This document shows positions 9,788 to 19,424 of a stretch of DNA of 36,298 nt, piece by piece. This DNA is from Henriciella sp. (GTDB lineage Bacteria; Pseudomonadota; Alphaproteobacteria; Caulobacterales; Hyphomonadaceae). A program made the translations under genes and the position numbers. The notes under the pieces were generated by a model. It was not told where the DNA came from, ran no database searches, and saw nothing but the letters and a program-made list of their open reading frames with translations. Where the stretch lies: the NCBI GenBank assembly GCA_013213825.1, contig JABSQA010000017.1, forward strand, positions 1,670 through 37,967. The letters are read 5' to 3'. Position 1 is the first letter of the stretch; the number at the start of each line of letters is the position of its first letter.

Positions 9788-10552
9788 TTAAGCAGCTCCT
9801 GAGGCCAGACCCCCAAATCGACGCTCGCGCGAGCGATAAATCTCAATCGCCTCAAGCAGGTGGGATTTGCCGAAATCGGGCCATAAGACGTCCATGAAAA
9901 CCAGCTCAGCATAAGCGGCTTGCCAATTCAGAAAATTGCTCAACCGAAACTCACCGCTGGTGCGGATCATAATATCTGGATCGGGTATTCCATCCGTGTC
10001 CAAAGCTGCAGTGAAGCGGTCTTCCGTGATTTCTGATGCCTCTATGCGCCCGTCCGCCACGTCGCTGGCTAATTTTTGTGCCGCGCGAACGATTTCTTCC
10101 CGGCCGCCATAATTGAAAGCGATGCATAAATTGAACGCGGAATTTTTTGCGGTACGCGCTTCGGCGCGATCCACCAGCTCTAAAATATCTTCAGGCAGCC
10201 CTTCTCGCGTTCCTAAAATGCGGATGCGAACGCCTTCGGAAGCCAAGCGATTCAGATCGCGCTTCACATAGGCTTTCAACAGTCCAAACAACGCATTCAC
10301 TTCAGCCACAGGTCGGCGCCAATTCTCGGTAGAGAATGAGTAGACAGTGAGATTGCGCAAACCAATGTCTTGCGCCGCTTCAACGGTTCTTCGCAAAGCT
10401 TCTACGCCGCGCTCATGTCCCACGGCGCGCGGAAATCCTCGCGCCTTCGCCCAGCGTCCATTGCCATCCATGATGATGGCGATGTGATCGGGAAAATCGC
10501 TGCCGTCCGGCCCACCTTCCCCGGTCTGGGAGGCTGTTGGAACCGAGGTCAA
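9788..10552 (-). CDS. uppS: Isoprenyl transferase (undecaprenyl diphosphate synthase)
   Basis: UppS condenses isopentenyl units onto farnesyl diphosphate to make the C55 lipid carrier for peptidoglycan and O-antigen. The 254-residue protein has [14 protein letters not shown] (catalytic Asp and P-loop-like diphosphate site) and the helix [17 protein letters not shown]. Later come [10 protein letters not shown] and [18 protein letters not shown], all diagnostic of cis-prenyltransferases. The only usable start ahead of the catalytic motif is a TTG at 10552, which overlaps the frr stop (TTGA). The next ATG would delete the active-site Asp region. Confidence 0.96.
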   Translation of the reverse strand: MTSVPTASQTGEGGPDGSDFPDHIAIIMDGNGRWAKARGFPRAVGHERGVEALRRTVEAAQDIGLRNLTVYSFSTENWRRPVAEVNALFGLLKAYVKRDLNRLASEGVRIRILGTREGLPEDILELVDRAEARTAKNSAFNLCIAFNYGGREEIVRAAQKLASDVADGRIEASEITEDRFTAALDTDGIPDPDIMIRTSGEFRLSNFLNWQAAYAELVFMDVLWPDFGKSHLLEAIEIYRSRERRFGGLASGAA

Positions 10553-11103
10553 ACCTGCATAATCTCCGCTTCTTTGGTCTTCAACGCGTCGTCGACTTTG
10601 CCAACATAGCTATCGGTCAGTTTTTGCACGTCATCCGACAAAGAACGATGTTCGTCCTCGCTAATGTCGCCGTCTTTTTCCATCTTTTTGAGTGAATCCA
10701 TTCCATCCCGACGAACATTGCGGACAGCGACTCGCGCCGCTTCGGCATATTTACCGGCGACTTTGGTCAGTTCGATCCGACGCTCTTCGTTTAGTGGCGG
10801 GATCGGAATCCGCAGCGTTTGCCCATCGACAACCGGATTCAATCCCAGGCCAGCCTCACGAATAGCTTTATCGGTTGCGCCGACCAGACCTTTGTCCCAG
10901 ACATTCACGGCAATCATCCGGGCATCCATAACGGACACTGAGCCCACTTGGTTCAATGGCATATTCGAGCCATAGGCCGGAACTTGAACCGTATCGAGTA
11001 AGTTCACCGATGCCCGTCCCGTTCGCAGACCCTGCAATTCAGTCTGAAGTGATGAAATGGCACCGTCCATGCGGCGTTCGAGGTCTTTTTTGTCGTAACT
11101 CAT
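10549..11103 (-). CDS. frr: Ribosome recycling factor
   Basis: RRF splits post-termination ribosomes together with EF-G. The 184-residue length is standard. The long coiled-coil helices of domain I are visible at both ends ([20 protein letters not shown] and the final 70 residues). The hinge and domain II carry [20 protein letters not shown] and [16 protein letters not shown], which are hallmark RRF sequences. It starts with ATG 10 bases after pyrH ends and overlaps uppS at its own stop. Its place after rpsB-tsf-pyrH is among the most conserved gene orders in bacteria. Confidence 0.98.
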   Translation of the reverse strand: MSYDKKDLERRMDGAISSLQTELQGLRTGRASVNLLDTVQVPAYGSNMPLNQVGSVSVMDARMIAVNVWDKGLVGATDKAIREAGLGLNPVVDGQTLRIPIPPLNEERRIELTKVAGKYAEAARVAVRNVRRDGMDSLKKMEKDGDISEDEHRSLSDDVQKLTDSYVGKVDDALKTKEAEIMQV

Positions 11104-11113
11104 TTTATCTTCC

Positions 11114-11854
11114 TCACGATCCGGAGATGACTGTGCTGGGGCCTTTACCGGTCAACACGTCCTGTAATGCTCCTTTATTATGTAAGGAGAAAACCACAAT
11201 TGGTATGTTGGTGTCACGCATTAGACTGACGGCGGATGCATCCATAACTTTGAGATTGCGCGCCAGAACGTCCTGATACGTCAGCGTATCATAGCGTTCG
11301 GCATTCGGGTCTGTCTTCGGGTCAGCGGAATAGACACCATCGACCTGAGTGCCCTTCATCATCGCTTCGCAATGCATTTCAGCCGCCCGCAGCGCCGCGC
11401 CCGTATCTGTCGTGAAGTAGGGATTGCCGGTTCCCGCCGCAAAAATCACCACGCGGCCTTTTTCCATATGGCGAATGGCACGACGGCGGATGAAGGGTTC
11501 ACACACTTCATCCATGCGAATACCGGACTGGACCCGGGTTTGAACCCCAATGGATTCCAATGCGCTTTGCATCGCGAGCGCGTTCATAATCGTCGCTAAC
11601 ATGCCCATGGAGTCGGCTTGCGAGCGCTCCATGCCTTGGGCGGCGCCTTTCATACCACGGAAAATATTGCCGCCACCGATGACGAGACAAATTTCGGCGC
11701 CGAGATCACGTGCGGCGGAGATTTCTTCAGCGAAACCCAGACAGGTCGGCATGTGAATACCGTATTCGGTTGGCCCCATTAGGGCCTCCCCAGAGATTTT
11801 CAGCAGCACGCGCTTATATTTTAAGCCACTGCTTGTCTCATCATCACCTGCCAT
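11114..11854 (-). CDS. pyrH: UMP kinase
   Basis: PyrH phosphorylates UMP to UDP in pyrimidine nucleotide synthesis and is a hexameric amino-acid-kinase-fold enzyme unlike eukaryotic UMP kinases. The 246 residues include [14 protein letters not shown] (phosphate-binding), [12 protein letters not shown], the UMP-binding [16 protein letters not shown] and the C-terminal [20 protein letters not shown] lies eight bases before the ATG. A 92-base gap separates it from tsf and contains a strong hairpin, so its transcription may be partly separated from rpsB-tsf. Confidence 0.98.
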   Translation of the reverse strand: MAGDDETSSGLKYKRVLLKISGEALMGPTEYGIHMPTCLGFAEEISAARDLGAEICLVIGGGNIFRGMKGAAQGMERSQADSMGMLATIMNALAMQSALESIGVQTRVQSGIRMDEVCEPFIRRRAIRHMEKGRVVIFAAGTGNPYFTTDTGAALRAAEMHCEAMMKGTQVDGVYSADPKTDPNAERYDTLTYQDVLARNLKVMDASAVSLMRDTNIPIVVFSLHNKGALQDVLTGKGPSTVISGS

Positions 11855-11891
11855 ACTCGCGTCTCCAGTAACTCATCAGCACATAAAAGAT

Positions 11892-11920
11892 TCCCGGCGA
11901 CCTGTCATCGGTCGCCGGGA
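11892..11920 (-). terminator. GC-rich hairpin between tsf and pyrH (partial terminator or attenuator)
   Basis: An 11-bp perfect inverted repeat with CCCGGCGACC as its core pairs around a seven-base loop. On the minus strand it lies between the tsf stop and the pyrH start and is followed by a weak T-rich run (ATCTTTTATG). The stem is strong but the T-tract is interrupted. It probably reduces read-through from the highly expressed rpsB-tsf pair into pyrH, or protects the 3' end of the rpsB-tsf mRNA, rather than ending transcription fully. Confidence 0.6.
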
Positions 11921-11946
11921 CTCAAAAGCATTTATTTTTAAAGGCC

Positions 11947-12846
11947 TTAAGCCTTCGTCATCGAAGCCACTTCTTCAGCAAAATTGTCTTCTGCCTTTTC
12001 GATGCCATCTCCGAGCTTAAACATCACGAAGCCCGCGAGTTCTGCACCACTATCAGAAATGAATTGAGCCACTGTCTGATCAGGGTTCATGACGAATTGC
12101 TGCTCAACCAGAACAACTTCTTTATAGAACTTTTTGATCCGGCCTTCGATCATCTTCTCGATCACGTTGGCAGGCTTGCCGCTTTGTTCTGCTTGTTCTG
12201 TCAAAACCTGCTTCTCGCGAGCAACCAATTCCTGGTCGAGATCAGCGACAGTTGCTGAAGCTGGCGAGGTCGCGGCAACGTGCATCGCAACTTTCTTACC
12301 GGCATCCGCCAAGTCACCAGAACCATTGAGGCCAACCAGAACACCGATCTTGCCCATGCCGGGCGCTTCAGCGCTGTGAATGTAAGCCGCGACTGAGTCT
12401 GCTTTGATTTGAGCCGCACGACGCAAAGTCATGTTCTCGCCAATCGTACCGACCAAGCGTTTGATATAGTCTTCAACCGTGCCGTCACCGTCTGGAGCAG
12501 CTGCACCAGCAACGGCTTCCGTCGTGCCATCCGTACCCAAAGCCAATTTCGCAATGTCAGACAAAGCGCCTTGGAACGTCTCGTTTCGGGCAACAAAGTC
12601 TGTTTCAGCATTCAGCTCAACCACAGAACCGGTCTTGCCATCATCCGAAACGACGGCAGCAACCAGTCCGTCAGCCGCGGTGCGGCCGGACTTCTTAGCG
12701 GCTTTTGACAAGCCCTTGGCGCGCAGCCAATCAACAGCGGCTTCGACGTCGCCATCATTTTCTACCAACGCTTTCTTTGCGTCCATCATACCTGCGCCAG
12801 TCTTGTCACGCAGATCCTTGACGAGGGCAGCGGTAATCTGAGCCAT
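11947..12846 (-). CDS. tsf: Translation elongation factor Ts
   Basis: EF-Ts recycles EF-Tu by exchanging GDP for GTP. The 299-residue protein begins with the UBA-like domain carrying [20 protein letters not shown]. The core follows with [14 protein letters not shown], the EF-Tu-contacting motif of the family, then two dimer subdomains. [18 protein letters not shown]-type sequence sits near residues 220-240. It starts 32 bases after the rpsB stop and is part of the rpsB-tsf translation operon. Confidence 0.98.
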   Translation of the reverse strand: MAQITAALVKDLRDKTGAGMMDAKKALVENDGDVEAAVDWLRAKGLSKAAKKSGRTAADGLVAAVVSDDGKTGSVVELNAETDFVARNETFQGALSDIAKLALGTDGTTEAVAGAAAPDGDGTVEDYIKRLVGTIGENMTLRRAAQIKADSVAAYIHSAEAPGMGKIGVLVGLNGSGDLADAGKKVAMHVAATSPASATVADLDQELVAREKQVLTEQAEQSGKPANVIEKMIEGRIKKFYKEVVLVEQQFVMNPDQTVAQFISDSGAELAGFVMFKLGDGIEKAEDNFAEEVASMTKA

Positions 12847-12878
12847 CCTAGTCTTCCTTCTGTTCGAACCGAGGGTGT

Positions 12879-13706
12879 TTAAGCTTCTGTCTTGTCTTCT
12901 GAGACGTCAGCGGTTTCTTCAGCTTCAGCTTCAGCAGCGTCAGCGGCGGCCACATCGGCCTCTACCAGCGCTTCAATGTCTTCTGCCTCACCTAAATCGA
13001 TGCCGAGCCCTGCCGATGATTCGGCGAGACCGTCCATAACCGCATCCGCAACCAAGTTGCAGTAAAGCGAAATCGCGCGGGCCGCATCATCATTGCCTGG
13101 GAATGCGAAATCAGCATCTTCTGGATCGCAATTTGTGTCGACCACAGCGACGACCGGGATACCGAGTTTACGGGCTTCTTTGATCGCAATCGCTTCTTTG
13201 TTCGTGTCGATCACAAAGATCAGATCGGGCAGACCGCCCATATTTGCGATCCCGCCAAGCGCTTTATCAAGCTTTTCGCGATCACGCTCCAGGTTCAGCA
13301 ATTCTTTCTTGGTGAAACCAGATTGCTCTTTACCACCGAGGGTTTCTTCCAGCTCACGCAGGCGTTTAATGGAATTCGAAACGGTAGACCAATTGGTCAG
13401 CGTTCCGCCGAGCCAACGATGGTTCATATAGTATTGTGCACAACGCTGCGCCGCTTCAGCAATCGGCTGTGACGCTTGGCGCTTGGTGCCGACGAACAGG
13501 ACGCGTCCGCCTTTTGAAACCGTGTCACGCACTTTTACCAAGGCTTGGTGCAGTAGTGGAACGGTCTTGGACAAGTCCATAATGTGAATGCCAGAACGCG
13601 CACCATAGATGTACGACTTCATCTTGGGGTTCCAGCGATGTGTTTGGTGACCAAAGTGAACGCCAGCTTCAAGCAGTTCACGCATAGTGAAATCAGGCAA
13701 TGCCAT
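12879..13706 (-). CDS. rpsB: 30S ribosomal protein S2
   Basis: S2 is a small-subunit protein bridging the head and body of the 30S particle and helping to recruit S1. The 275-residue product begins [20 protein letters not shown] and carries [26 protein letters not shown] and [19 protein letters not shown], all signature S2 stretches. The last 45 residues form an acidic Ala/Glu-rich tail ([16 protein letters not shown]), an extension common in Alphaproteobacteria. I prefer the ATG at 13706 over one at 13736, because the extra ten residues match no S2 start and the chosen ATG has AGGA upstream. Confidence 0.97.
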   Translation of the reverse strand: MALPDFTMRELLEAGVHFGHQTHRWNPKMKSYIYGARSGIHIMDLSKTVPLLHQALVKVRDTVSKGGRVLFVGTKRQASQPIAEAAQRCAQYYMNHRWLGGTLTNWSTVSNSIKRLRELEETLGGKEQSGFTKKELLNLERDREKLDKALGGIANMGGLPDLIFVIDTNKEAIAIKEARKLGIPVVAVVDTNCDPEDADFAFPGNDDAARAISLYCNLVADAVMDGLAESSAGLGIDLGEAEDIEALVEADVAAADAAEAEAEETADVSEDKTEA

Positions 13707-13803
13707 CTTAATTTTCCTCATCCGGTTGACCGGCATGATCCTTATCGGGCCTCACTTGAGGGCCGACACCGGAATAGACCACGCATCGGGGTTAATGCGC
13801 GCG

Positions 13804-13831
13804 TCTATACATGAAATGACCGCATGCGCAA
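13804..13831 (-). promoter_or_regulatory. Candidate sigma-70-type promoter of the rpsB-tsf operon
   Basis: Between the dnaE stop and the rpsB start, the minus strand reads TTGCGC (13831-13826), a 16-base spacer, then TATAGA (13809-13804). That leaves a leader of about 90 bases before the rpsB ATG. Ribosomal S2 leaders are often sites of autoregulation, but I could not fold a convincing S2-binding structure by eye. Confidence 0.5.
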
Positions 13832-13856
13832 CCGCTATAGATGCGATTGCAACCGT

Positions 13857-16800
13857 CTAAGCCGCCTCGTGGTCAACCCGGGCGACACCAGGTGCCGTTT
13901 TTAACGCACGCAGCGCTTCAATGCCTGTCGGATACGTGTCGGGCAGACGCAAGGTCACGACACGACCGTCTTCAATCGGTAAGCGGACAAAAATCTCGCC
14001 TCGATCTTGCCCAGACGCGCCTTTCAATCGGGCCGCGATGGCTGCCAGACCTGAGAGATCCGCGCCTTTTTCAAGCTTAACCGATAAAGCTGGGGCTTTT
14101 TTGGCAATCCGGGCCTGTTCAATCGGCTGCACCCGCCGCGCGGAGAGGCGAATTTCGTCATCTCGCCGCCGCACTTCCGTGAGGATGACAACCGCAGACC
14201 CTGGCTCCAATTGTTCACGCATGTCTGCCAAGAGCTCTGGCATCACCATCAATTCCACCTCACCTGTTGGGTCTGACAAAGTCAAAAACGCAAACTTGCC
14301 GCCATTGCGGGCCGGTTTCTCAACCCGGCGTCGAACCACACCGATCAATTCGATGGGTCTGCCATCGACCGCTGACTCTTCGATATTCATGGCGAATGTG
14401 ATGCGCCCGTCTTCGAGACTATCGAGAATATCGTCCAAGGGATGACCAGAAAAATAGAAGCCGATCGCCGCGAATTCCTGATCGAGTTTTTCCTGCATGT
14501 TCCAGGCGGCGGCTTTAGGCAGGTCTGCGCGCATGGCCGGTTCCGCTTCGCCGAACAGGCCGCCCTGCCCGCCTGCGCGATCTTCCGCTGAAGACGCACA
14601 CGTCGCGGCTAAGATGGGTGCCGATTTCAGCGCCCGGGCGCGATTGGGTTCCAAAGCATCAAAACCACCCGCTTTGGAGAGTTGTTCAAAACACTTCTTA
14701 TTGATGTCTTTCGGGTCGACCCGTTCGGCCATGTCGTGCAGACATTCGAAACGACCATTGGCCTCACGTTCTCTGACCAGGTTTTGCATCGCTTCGAGAC
14801 CAACCCCCTTAAGCGCGCCCAGGGCATAGATGATCTTTTCACCATCGACATCAAAGTCTGCCGTCGAGACATTCACATCGGGCGCCACGACCGGAATTTT
14901 CAGACGTTTGGCTTCTTGGAAAAAGGCCGCCAATTTGTCGGTATTGTGCAAATCTAAACTCATCGATGCGGCCAGGAAAGCCACAGGGAAATGGCGTTTC
15001 AAGTAGGCCGTATGATAGCCAATTAGCGCATAAGCCGCAGCGTGGGATTTGTTGAAGCCATACCCAGCAAATTTCTCCATCGTATCGAAGATGTCATTGG
15101 CCAATGGGGCTTCGATGTCTTTCAATTCCTTGGCGCCTTTCAAGAAACGCTCGCGTTGGGCGACCATTTCCTCGATCTTCTTTTTACCCATAGCGCGGCG
15201 AAGCAAGTCGGCTTCACCGAGCGAATATCCGGCAATCTCCTGCGCCATCCGCATCACCTGTTCCTGGTAAACAGGAACGCCATAAGTCGCCTGTAGGATG
15301 GGTTCGAGATCCGGGTGTTGATATTTGATCGTGTTCGGATCTTCCTTCCCGGCGACATAGACCGGGATATTGTCCATCGGACCCGGACGGTAGAGCGAAA
15401 TGATCGCAATCACGTCTTCGAGACTGCCTGGACGCACCTTGCGCAGCGTATCGCGCATGCCCTGGCCTTCCAATTGGAACACCCCAAGGGTTTCACCAGA
15501 CGCCATCAATTTATAGGTCTCAGGGTCATCAAGACTGAACCAATCCGGTCCAACATCTTGGCCATCCCGACGAATAAATTTGAGCGCCCTATCAATCACT
15601 GTGAGCGTTTTCAGACCGAGAAAGTCAAACTTTACCAGACCCGCGGATTCCGCCCATTTCATATTGAACTGCGTGGCCGGCAAATCGGCCCGCGGGTCAT
15701 TATAGAGCGGCACCAATTCGGTCAGGGGCCGGTCGCCAATCACCACACCCGCAGCGTGCGTTCCCGCATTTCGGTACATGCCTTCTAGCGCCAGGGCCGT
15801 GTCGAGCAGCTCGCCGACGCGTGGATCGCGGCTAATCTCCTCATCAAACTTTGGCTCATCATCGATGGCTTCAGAGAGTTTTGGTGGTTTGGCCGGGTTG
15901 AACGGGATCAGTTTGGCCAGCCGGTCGACTTGGCCATAAGGCATTTGCATCACCCGCCCAACATCGCGGACCACAGCCTTGGCTTGCAGCGTACCAAACG
16001 TGATAATCATTGCCACAGATTCCGCGCCATATTTGTCGCGGACATAGCGGATCACTTCGCCACGTCGTTCCTGGCAGAAATCGATATCGAAGTCGGGCAT
16101 CGAAACCCGTTCCGGATTGAGGAAGCGCTCGAACAAAAGGTCGAAGCGCAGCGGATCAAGATCGGTAATGGTGAGCACCCAAGCGACAAGAGATCCCGCA
16201 CCGGACCCCCGCCCGGGTCCTACCGGAATGTCCTGCTCTTTTGCCCATTTGATAAAGTCGGCAACGATCAAGAAATAGCCTGGGAAGCCCATATTCTCGA
16301 TAATGCCGAGCTCATAGTCCAAACGCTCGAAATAGGTCTCACGACTGGCATAGAGTTGAGGTGCCGCCGCCAAACGCGCTTCCAAACCTTCCTTGGCTTG
16401 AAGTTTAAGCTCATCGATCTCCGACCGCGACCCATCACCAAAATTAGGCAAAATCGGTTTGTGTTTGGTCGATCGAATGCCACAACGCTTGGCGATTTCC
16501 GCTGTGGTATCGATCGCTTCCGGCAAGTCCGCGAACAGTTCGCGCATTTCTGCTTCTGTTTTGAGGTATTGCTGACCCTCGACCTGCGGGCGATCTTCTT
16601 GGCCGAGATAAGCCCCATTGGCGATACACATCATCGCATCATGCGCTTCAGCGTCATCGGCTTTCATGAAGCGGACATCATGGGTCGCGACGATGGGCAG
16701 ATCTAGCTCATAGGCCAGCGACAAGAGCCCCGGTTCACATTGCATTTCTTCGGCCGAACCATGTCTGGTAATCTCAACATAGCATCGACCCGGAAACTTC

Positions 16801-17276
16801 TCAGCAAGCGCCTGTAACGCCGCTTTCGCATCCTCGGTTTTGCCCCGCAGCAAAAGTCGAGCGACCTCGCCTTGGGCACCGCCGGTCAGTACGATCAGCC
16901 CGTCGGTCTTCTCGTCCAAATAGCGTTGGTGGATCCGCGGCGCGCCATCTTCTGCGTCGAGATAGGCAAAAGACGATAGAGCCATGAGCCGTTCATATCC
17001 GGTCTTATCCTGCGCATAGAGCGATAGTCGCGTGATCGTTTCTTGATGCGCACCATCGGTGACATCAAAACACACCGCCATAATAGGCTGCACACCAGCG
17101 CCCGAAAGGCTCTCAGCCAGTTCCAGCGCACCGAACAGGTTATTGCGATCCGTCACCGCCACGGCGGGCATGGCTTGGTCGACACACCATTTGGTCAAGC
17201 CTTTCGTGGTGATCATGCTCTCCAGCAGAGAGAAAGATGTCCGTACCGCAAGATGGATAAATGGCGACTGACCCAA
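13857..17276 (-). CDS. dnaE: DNA polymerase III alpha subunit
   Basis: DnaE is the replicative polymerase of the holoenzyme. The 1139-residue protein has an N-terminal PHP domain (HLAVRTSFSLLES, AVTDRNNLFG) and then the C-family polymerase palm. The palm shows GPGRGSGAGSLVAW and the catalytic Asp pair in MPDFDIDFCQERR, with helix-hairpin-helix and OB-fold (about 990-1070) regions after it. The start is TTG at 17276 with AGGAG six bases upstream. The next ATG would cut into the conserved PHP start, so TTG is favoured. It lies downstream of proS-lolC-lolD, as in many alphaproteobacteria. Confidence 0.97.
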   Translation of the reverse strand: MGQSPFIHLAVRTSFSLLESMITTKGLTKWCVDQAMPAVAVTDRNNLFGALELAESLSGAGVQPIMAVCFDVTDGAHQETITRLSLYAQDKTGYERLMALSSFAYLDAEDGAPRIHQRYLDEKTDGLIVLTGGAQGEVARLLLRGKTEDAKAALQALAEKFPGRCYVEITRHGSAEEMQCEPGLLSLAYELDLPIVATHDVRFMKADDAEAHDAMMCIANGAYLGQEDRPQVEGQQYLKTEAEMRELFADLPEAIDTTAEIAKRCGIRSTKHKPILPNFGDGSRSEIDELKLQAKEGLEARLAAAPQLYASRETYFERLDYELGIIENMGFPGYFLIVADFIKWAKEQDIPVGPGRGSGAGSLVAWVLTITDLDPLRFDLLFERFLNPERVSMPDFDIDFCQERRGEVIRYVRDKYGAESVAMIITFGTLQAKAVVRDVGRVMQMPYGQVDRLAKLIPFNPAKPPKLSEAIDDEPKFDEEISRDPRVGELLDTALALEGMYRNAGTHAAGVVIGDRPLTELVPLYNDPRADLPATQFNMKWAESAGLVKFDFLGLKTLTVIDRALKFIRRDGQDVGPDWFSLDDPETYKLMASGETLGVFQLEGQGMRDTLRKVRPGSLEDVIAIISLYRPGPMDNIPVYVAGKEDPNTIKYQHPDLEPILQATYGVPVYQEQVMRMAQEIAGYSLGEADLLRRAMGKKKIEEMVAQRERFLKGAKELKDIEAPLANDIFDTMEKFAGYGFNKSHAAAYALIGYHTAYLKRHFPVAFLAASMSLDLHNTDKLAAFFQEAKRLKIPVVAPDVNVSTADFDVDGEKIIYALGALKGVGLEAMQNLVREREANGRFECLHDMAERVDPKDINKKCFEQLSKAGGFDALEPNRARALKSAPILAATCASSAEDRAGGQGGLFGEAEPAMRADLPKAAAWNMQEKLDQEFAAIGFYFSGHPLDDILDSLEDGRITFAMNIEESAVDGRPIELIGVVRRRVEKPARNGGKFAFLTLSDPTGEVELMVMPELLADMREQLEPGSAVVILTEVRRRDDEIRLSARRVQPIEQARIAKKAPALSVKLEKGADLSGLAAIAARLKGASGQDRGEIFVRLPIEDGRVVTLRLPDTYPTGIEALRALKTAPGVARVDHEAA

Positions 17277-17418
17277 AGCGCACTCCTAACCCGATTTCCG
17301 CCCGTGAGTTCTGACTGCGCCGATTCTTACAAAGGAGAATGGCGCACCACACATGCGGACCAATCAACGGCCAAAGTCTTATCAGAAAAAATCATGGAAC
17401 AAAAGACGAACTTTTGTG

Positions 17419-18102
17419 CTAGCTCTGGAAATCTGTGAGTTTCCCGTTTTGGAGCGTCAGAACCCGGTCCATGTGTTGGGTGAGCGCCATATTGTGCGTC
17501 GCGACCAGCACAGCGGCACCCTCGCCGCGCGCCATACGGATCAGGCTTTCAAACACGCGCTCCGTGGTTGCGGGATCGAGATTGCCGGTCGGCTCATCGG
17601 CGATCACAAGGCGCGGATCATTGACCAGCGCACGGGCAATGGCGACACGCTGCTGTTCACCGCCAGACATCTGTCCCGGTTGGTGCTTGAGACGCTCTGA
17701 AAGTCCCATCTCCGCCAAGAGCGCATCCGCTTTTTCGCGCGCTTTGCGACGCGGCAAACCGCCGACCATAAGCGGCATCGCGACATTGTCCCGAGCGTTG
17801 AATTCGGGCAGTAGATGATGAAACTGATAGACGAATCCCAGTTTCTCCCGCCGCAAACGTGTGCGTCCGGAATCGTTCAAAGCCATACAATCTTCGCCTT
17901 CGAGGAAGACTTGACCGCCTTCCGGCTTTTCGAGCAGCCCTGCCGTGTGAAGAAGTGTCGACTTGCCAGAGCCCGAAGGGCCGACCAGACCGACCAATTC
18001 GCCTGGATTAAGGACCAAATTAGCGCCTTCCAGCACTTTCAAAACCCCCGCCTCGGATTTGTATTCCCGAACAATGTTTTGAAGCTCAAGCACTGCGGTC
18101 AT
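17419..18102 (-). CDS. lolD: Lipoprotein-releasing system ATPase LolD
   Basis: LolD powers the inner-membrane complex that extracts outer-membrane lipoproteins and passes them to LolA. The 227-residue ABC ATPase shows Walker A GPSGSGKSTLLH, the Q-loop YQFHHLLPEFNARDNVAMP typical of the LolD/MacB group, the signature MSGGEQQRVAIARAL and Walker B LVIADEPTGNLD. The H-loop reads VATHN. Its ATG overlaps the lolC stop (TAATG), so the subunits are co-translated. Confidence 0.96.
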   Translation of the reverse strand: MTAVLELQNIVREYKSEAGVLKVLEGANLVLNPGELVGLVGPSGSGKSTLLHTAGLLEKPEGGQVFLEGEDCMALNDSGRTRLRREKLGFVYQFHHLLPEFNARDNVAMPLMVGGLPRRKAREKADALLAEMGLSERLKHQPGQMSGGEQQRVAIARALVNDPRLVIADEPTGNLDPATTERVFESLIRMARGEGAAVLVATHNMALTQHMDRVLTLQNGKLTDFQS

Positions 18103-19376
18103 TATTCAAACCTCAGCGCTTCAACAGGGTCCAGACGCGCCGCCGCCCAAGCGGGCCAAATCGTCACCACCATAGACATGGCCATCGCCCACAGCGTGAC
18201 GAAGGACACCTCGGCCCAATTCAATTCGGCGGGAAGCCCATCCAAGCCGTAAACGGTCGGTGGGAAAAGCTCGCGTTGGATCACAAAACTGATCGCGGCT
18301 TCGACGGCGTCGATATTCAAGACGATGACCACACCGAGTGCCGCGCCAATCAGCGCACCGGTTAGTCCCAGCAATGCACCGATCATTAGAAAGACGCGCA
18401 TGACCGATCCGCGAGAGGTTCCGACGGTGCGAAGAATAGCGATGTCGCGGGTCTTATTCTTCACCAGCATCACAACGCCGGTAATAATGTTCAGAGAGGT
18501 AATCATGATCAAAATCAACATGATGATCATCATCATTGAGCGCTCTGTGTTGAGTGCTCCGAAATAGGCCTCCCGTTGGACCTTCCAACTTTGGGTCGGC
18601 AATTTGTACTCGATGGTGGCCTGTACCGCACGTTCTGCCGGATCTGTGTTCATCGGTTCCGGAACGCGCAGATCGATCTTGTCATAGACGCCGCGGCGAT
18701 TGAAGAATAATTGCGCCTGCTCGATCGGCATAAGTATATAGAGCTGATCCAGCTCGACACTGCCAGTCTGGAAAAATTGCCCGACCGTGTACGTTTTCTT
18801 TCGGGCGGTCGTATTCCCGAACGGGCTGTTAAACCCGTTCGGCGTAATCAAAGTGAGTTTGTCGCCCGGGAAAAGGCCAAGTTCCGCGGCCAAGAAGCGG
18901 CCAACCATAATCACATCGCCGCCATTCTTACCTTCGCCAAAGCCAAAGGCGCGCGCCGCATCCTCGCCGCCTTCCAGGAATGGGAGATTGTTCAAATCCT
19001 GAGTACGAACGCCGCGCACAATCGCGCCGCTTTGGCGGCGATCCGTGCTGGCAAGAACTTGTTGCTCGATGATCGGCATCGCCTGATCGACTTCCGGCAG
19101 GGCTTCGATTTGCAGCGCCAGCTCGTCAATCGATTCCGCCGGCTCATCTTGCGTGTAAACGAAGACATGCCCCTGCCCGCCCAACATGGCATCGAGCAAT
19201 GTCGCGCGAAACCCGCTCATTACCGACATAATCACGATCAACGCCATAACCGCGAGTAGTATGCCAATGAATGAAACAATGGAGACAACTGATACGCCGC
19301 CATTGGCCCGCGTCGCGCGCAAATAGCGCCAGGCCAAGGTGCGTTCGACTTGTCCGAAAGGGGTCGCGCGGCTCAT
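18102..19376 (-). CDS. lolC: Lipoprotein-releasing system permease, LolC/LolE type
   Basis: This is the membrane subunit of the Lol exporter. The 424 residues give one N-terminal membrane helix (about 30-55, FIGILLAVMALIVIMSVMSG), a periplasmic domain (about 60-270), and three C-terminal helices of the FtsX fold. Between the helices lies VMLVKNKTRDIAILRTVGTS, a well-known LolC/E motif contacting LolD. Only one permease gene is present next to lolD, as is common in Alphaproteobacteria, where a homodimer probably replaces the LolC-LolE pair. The name lolE would be equally defensible. Confidence 0.94.
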   Translation of the reverse strand: MSRATPFGQVERTLAWRYLRATRANGGVSVVSIVSFIGILLAVMALIVIMSVMSGFRATLLDAMLGGQGHVFVYTQDEPAESIDELALQIEALPEVDQAMPIIEQQVLASTDRRQSGAIVRGVRTQDLNNLPFLEGGEDAARAFGFGEGKNGGDVIMVGRFLAAELGLFPGDKLTLITPNGFNSPFGNTTARKKTYTVGQFFQTGSVELDQLYILMPIEQAQLFFNRRGVYDKIDLRVPEPMNTDPAERAVQATIEYKLPTQSWKVQREAYFGALNTERSMMMIIMLILIMITSLNIITGVVMLVKNKTRDIAILRTVGTSRGSVMRVFLMIGALLGLTGALIGAALGVVIVLNIDAVEAAISFVIQRELFPPTVYGLDGLPAELNWAEVSFVTLWAMAMSMVVTIWPAWAAARLDPVEALRFE

Positions 19377-19424
19377 AAATCGACGCCTATTTCGAAATTA
19401 TGGACAAATCGTGATGACAACGCA

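Noticed and set aside
15930-16706. 258-residue plus-strand open frame inside dnaE
   Set aside because: It is a mirror of dnaE codons (long antisense frames are common at this GC content), with no domain or start signal.
17399-17425. AT-rich hairpin (ACAAAAG-CTTTTGT) between lolD and dnaE
   Set aside because: The stem is seven weak base pairs and no clean T-tract follows on the minus strand, so I do not call a terminator.
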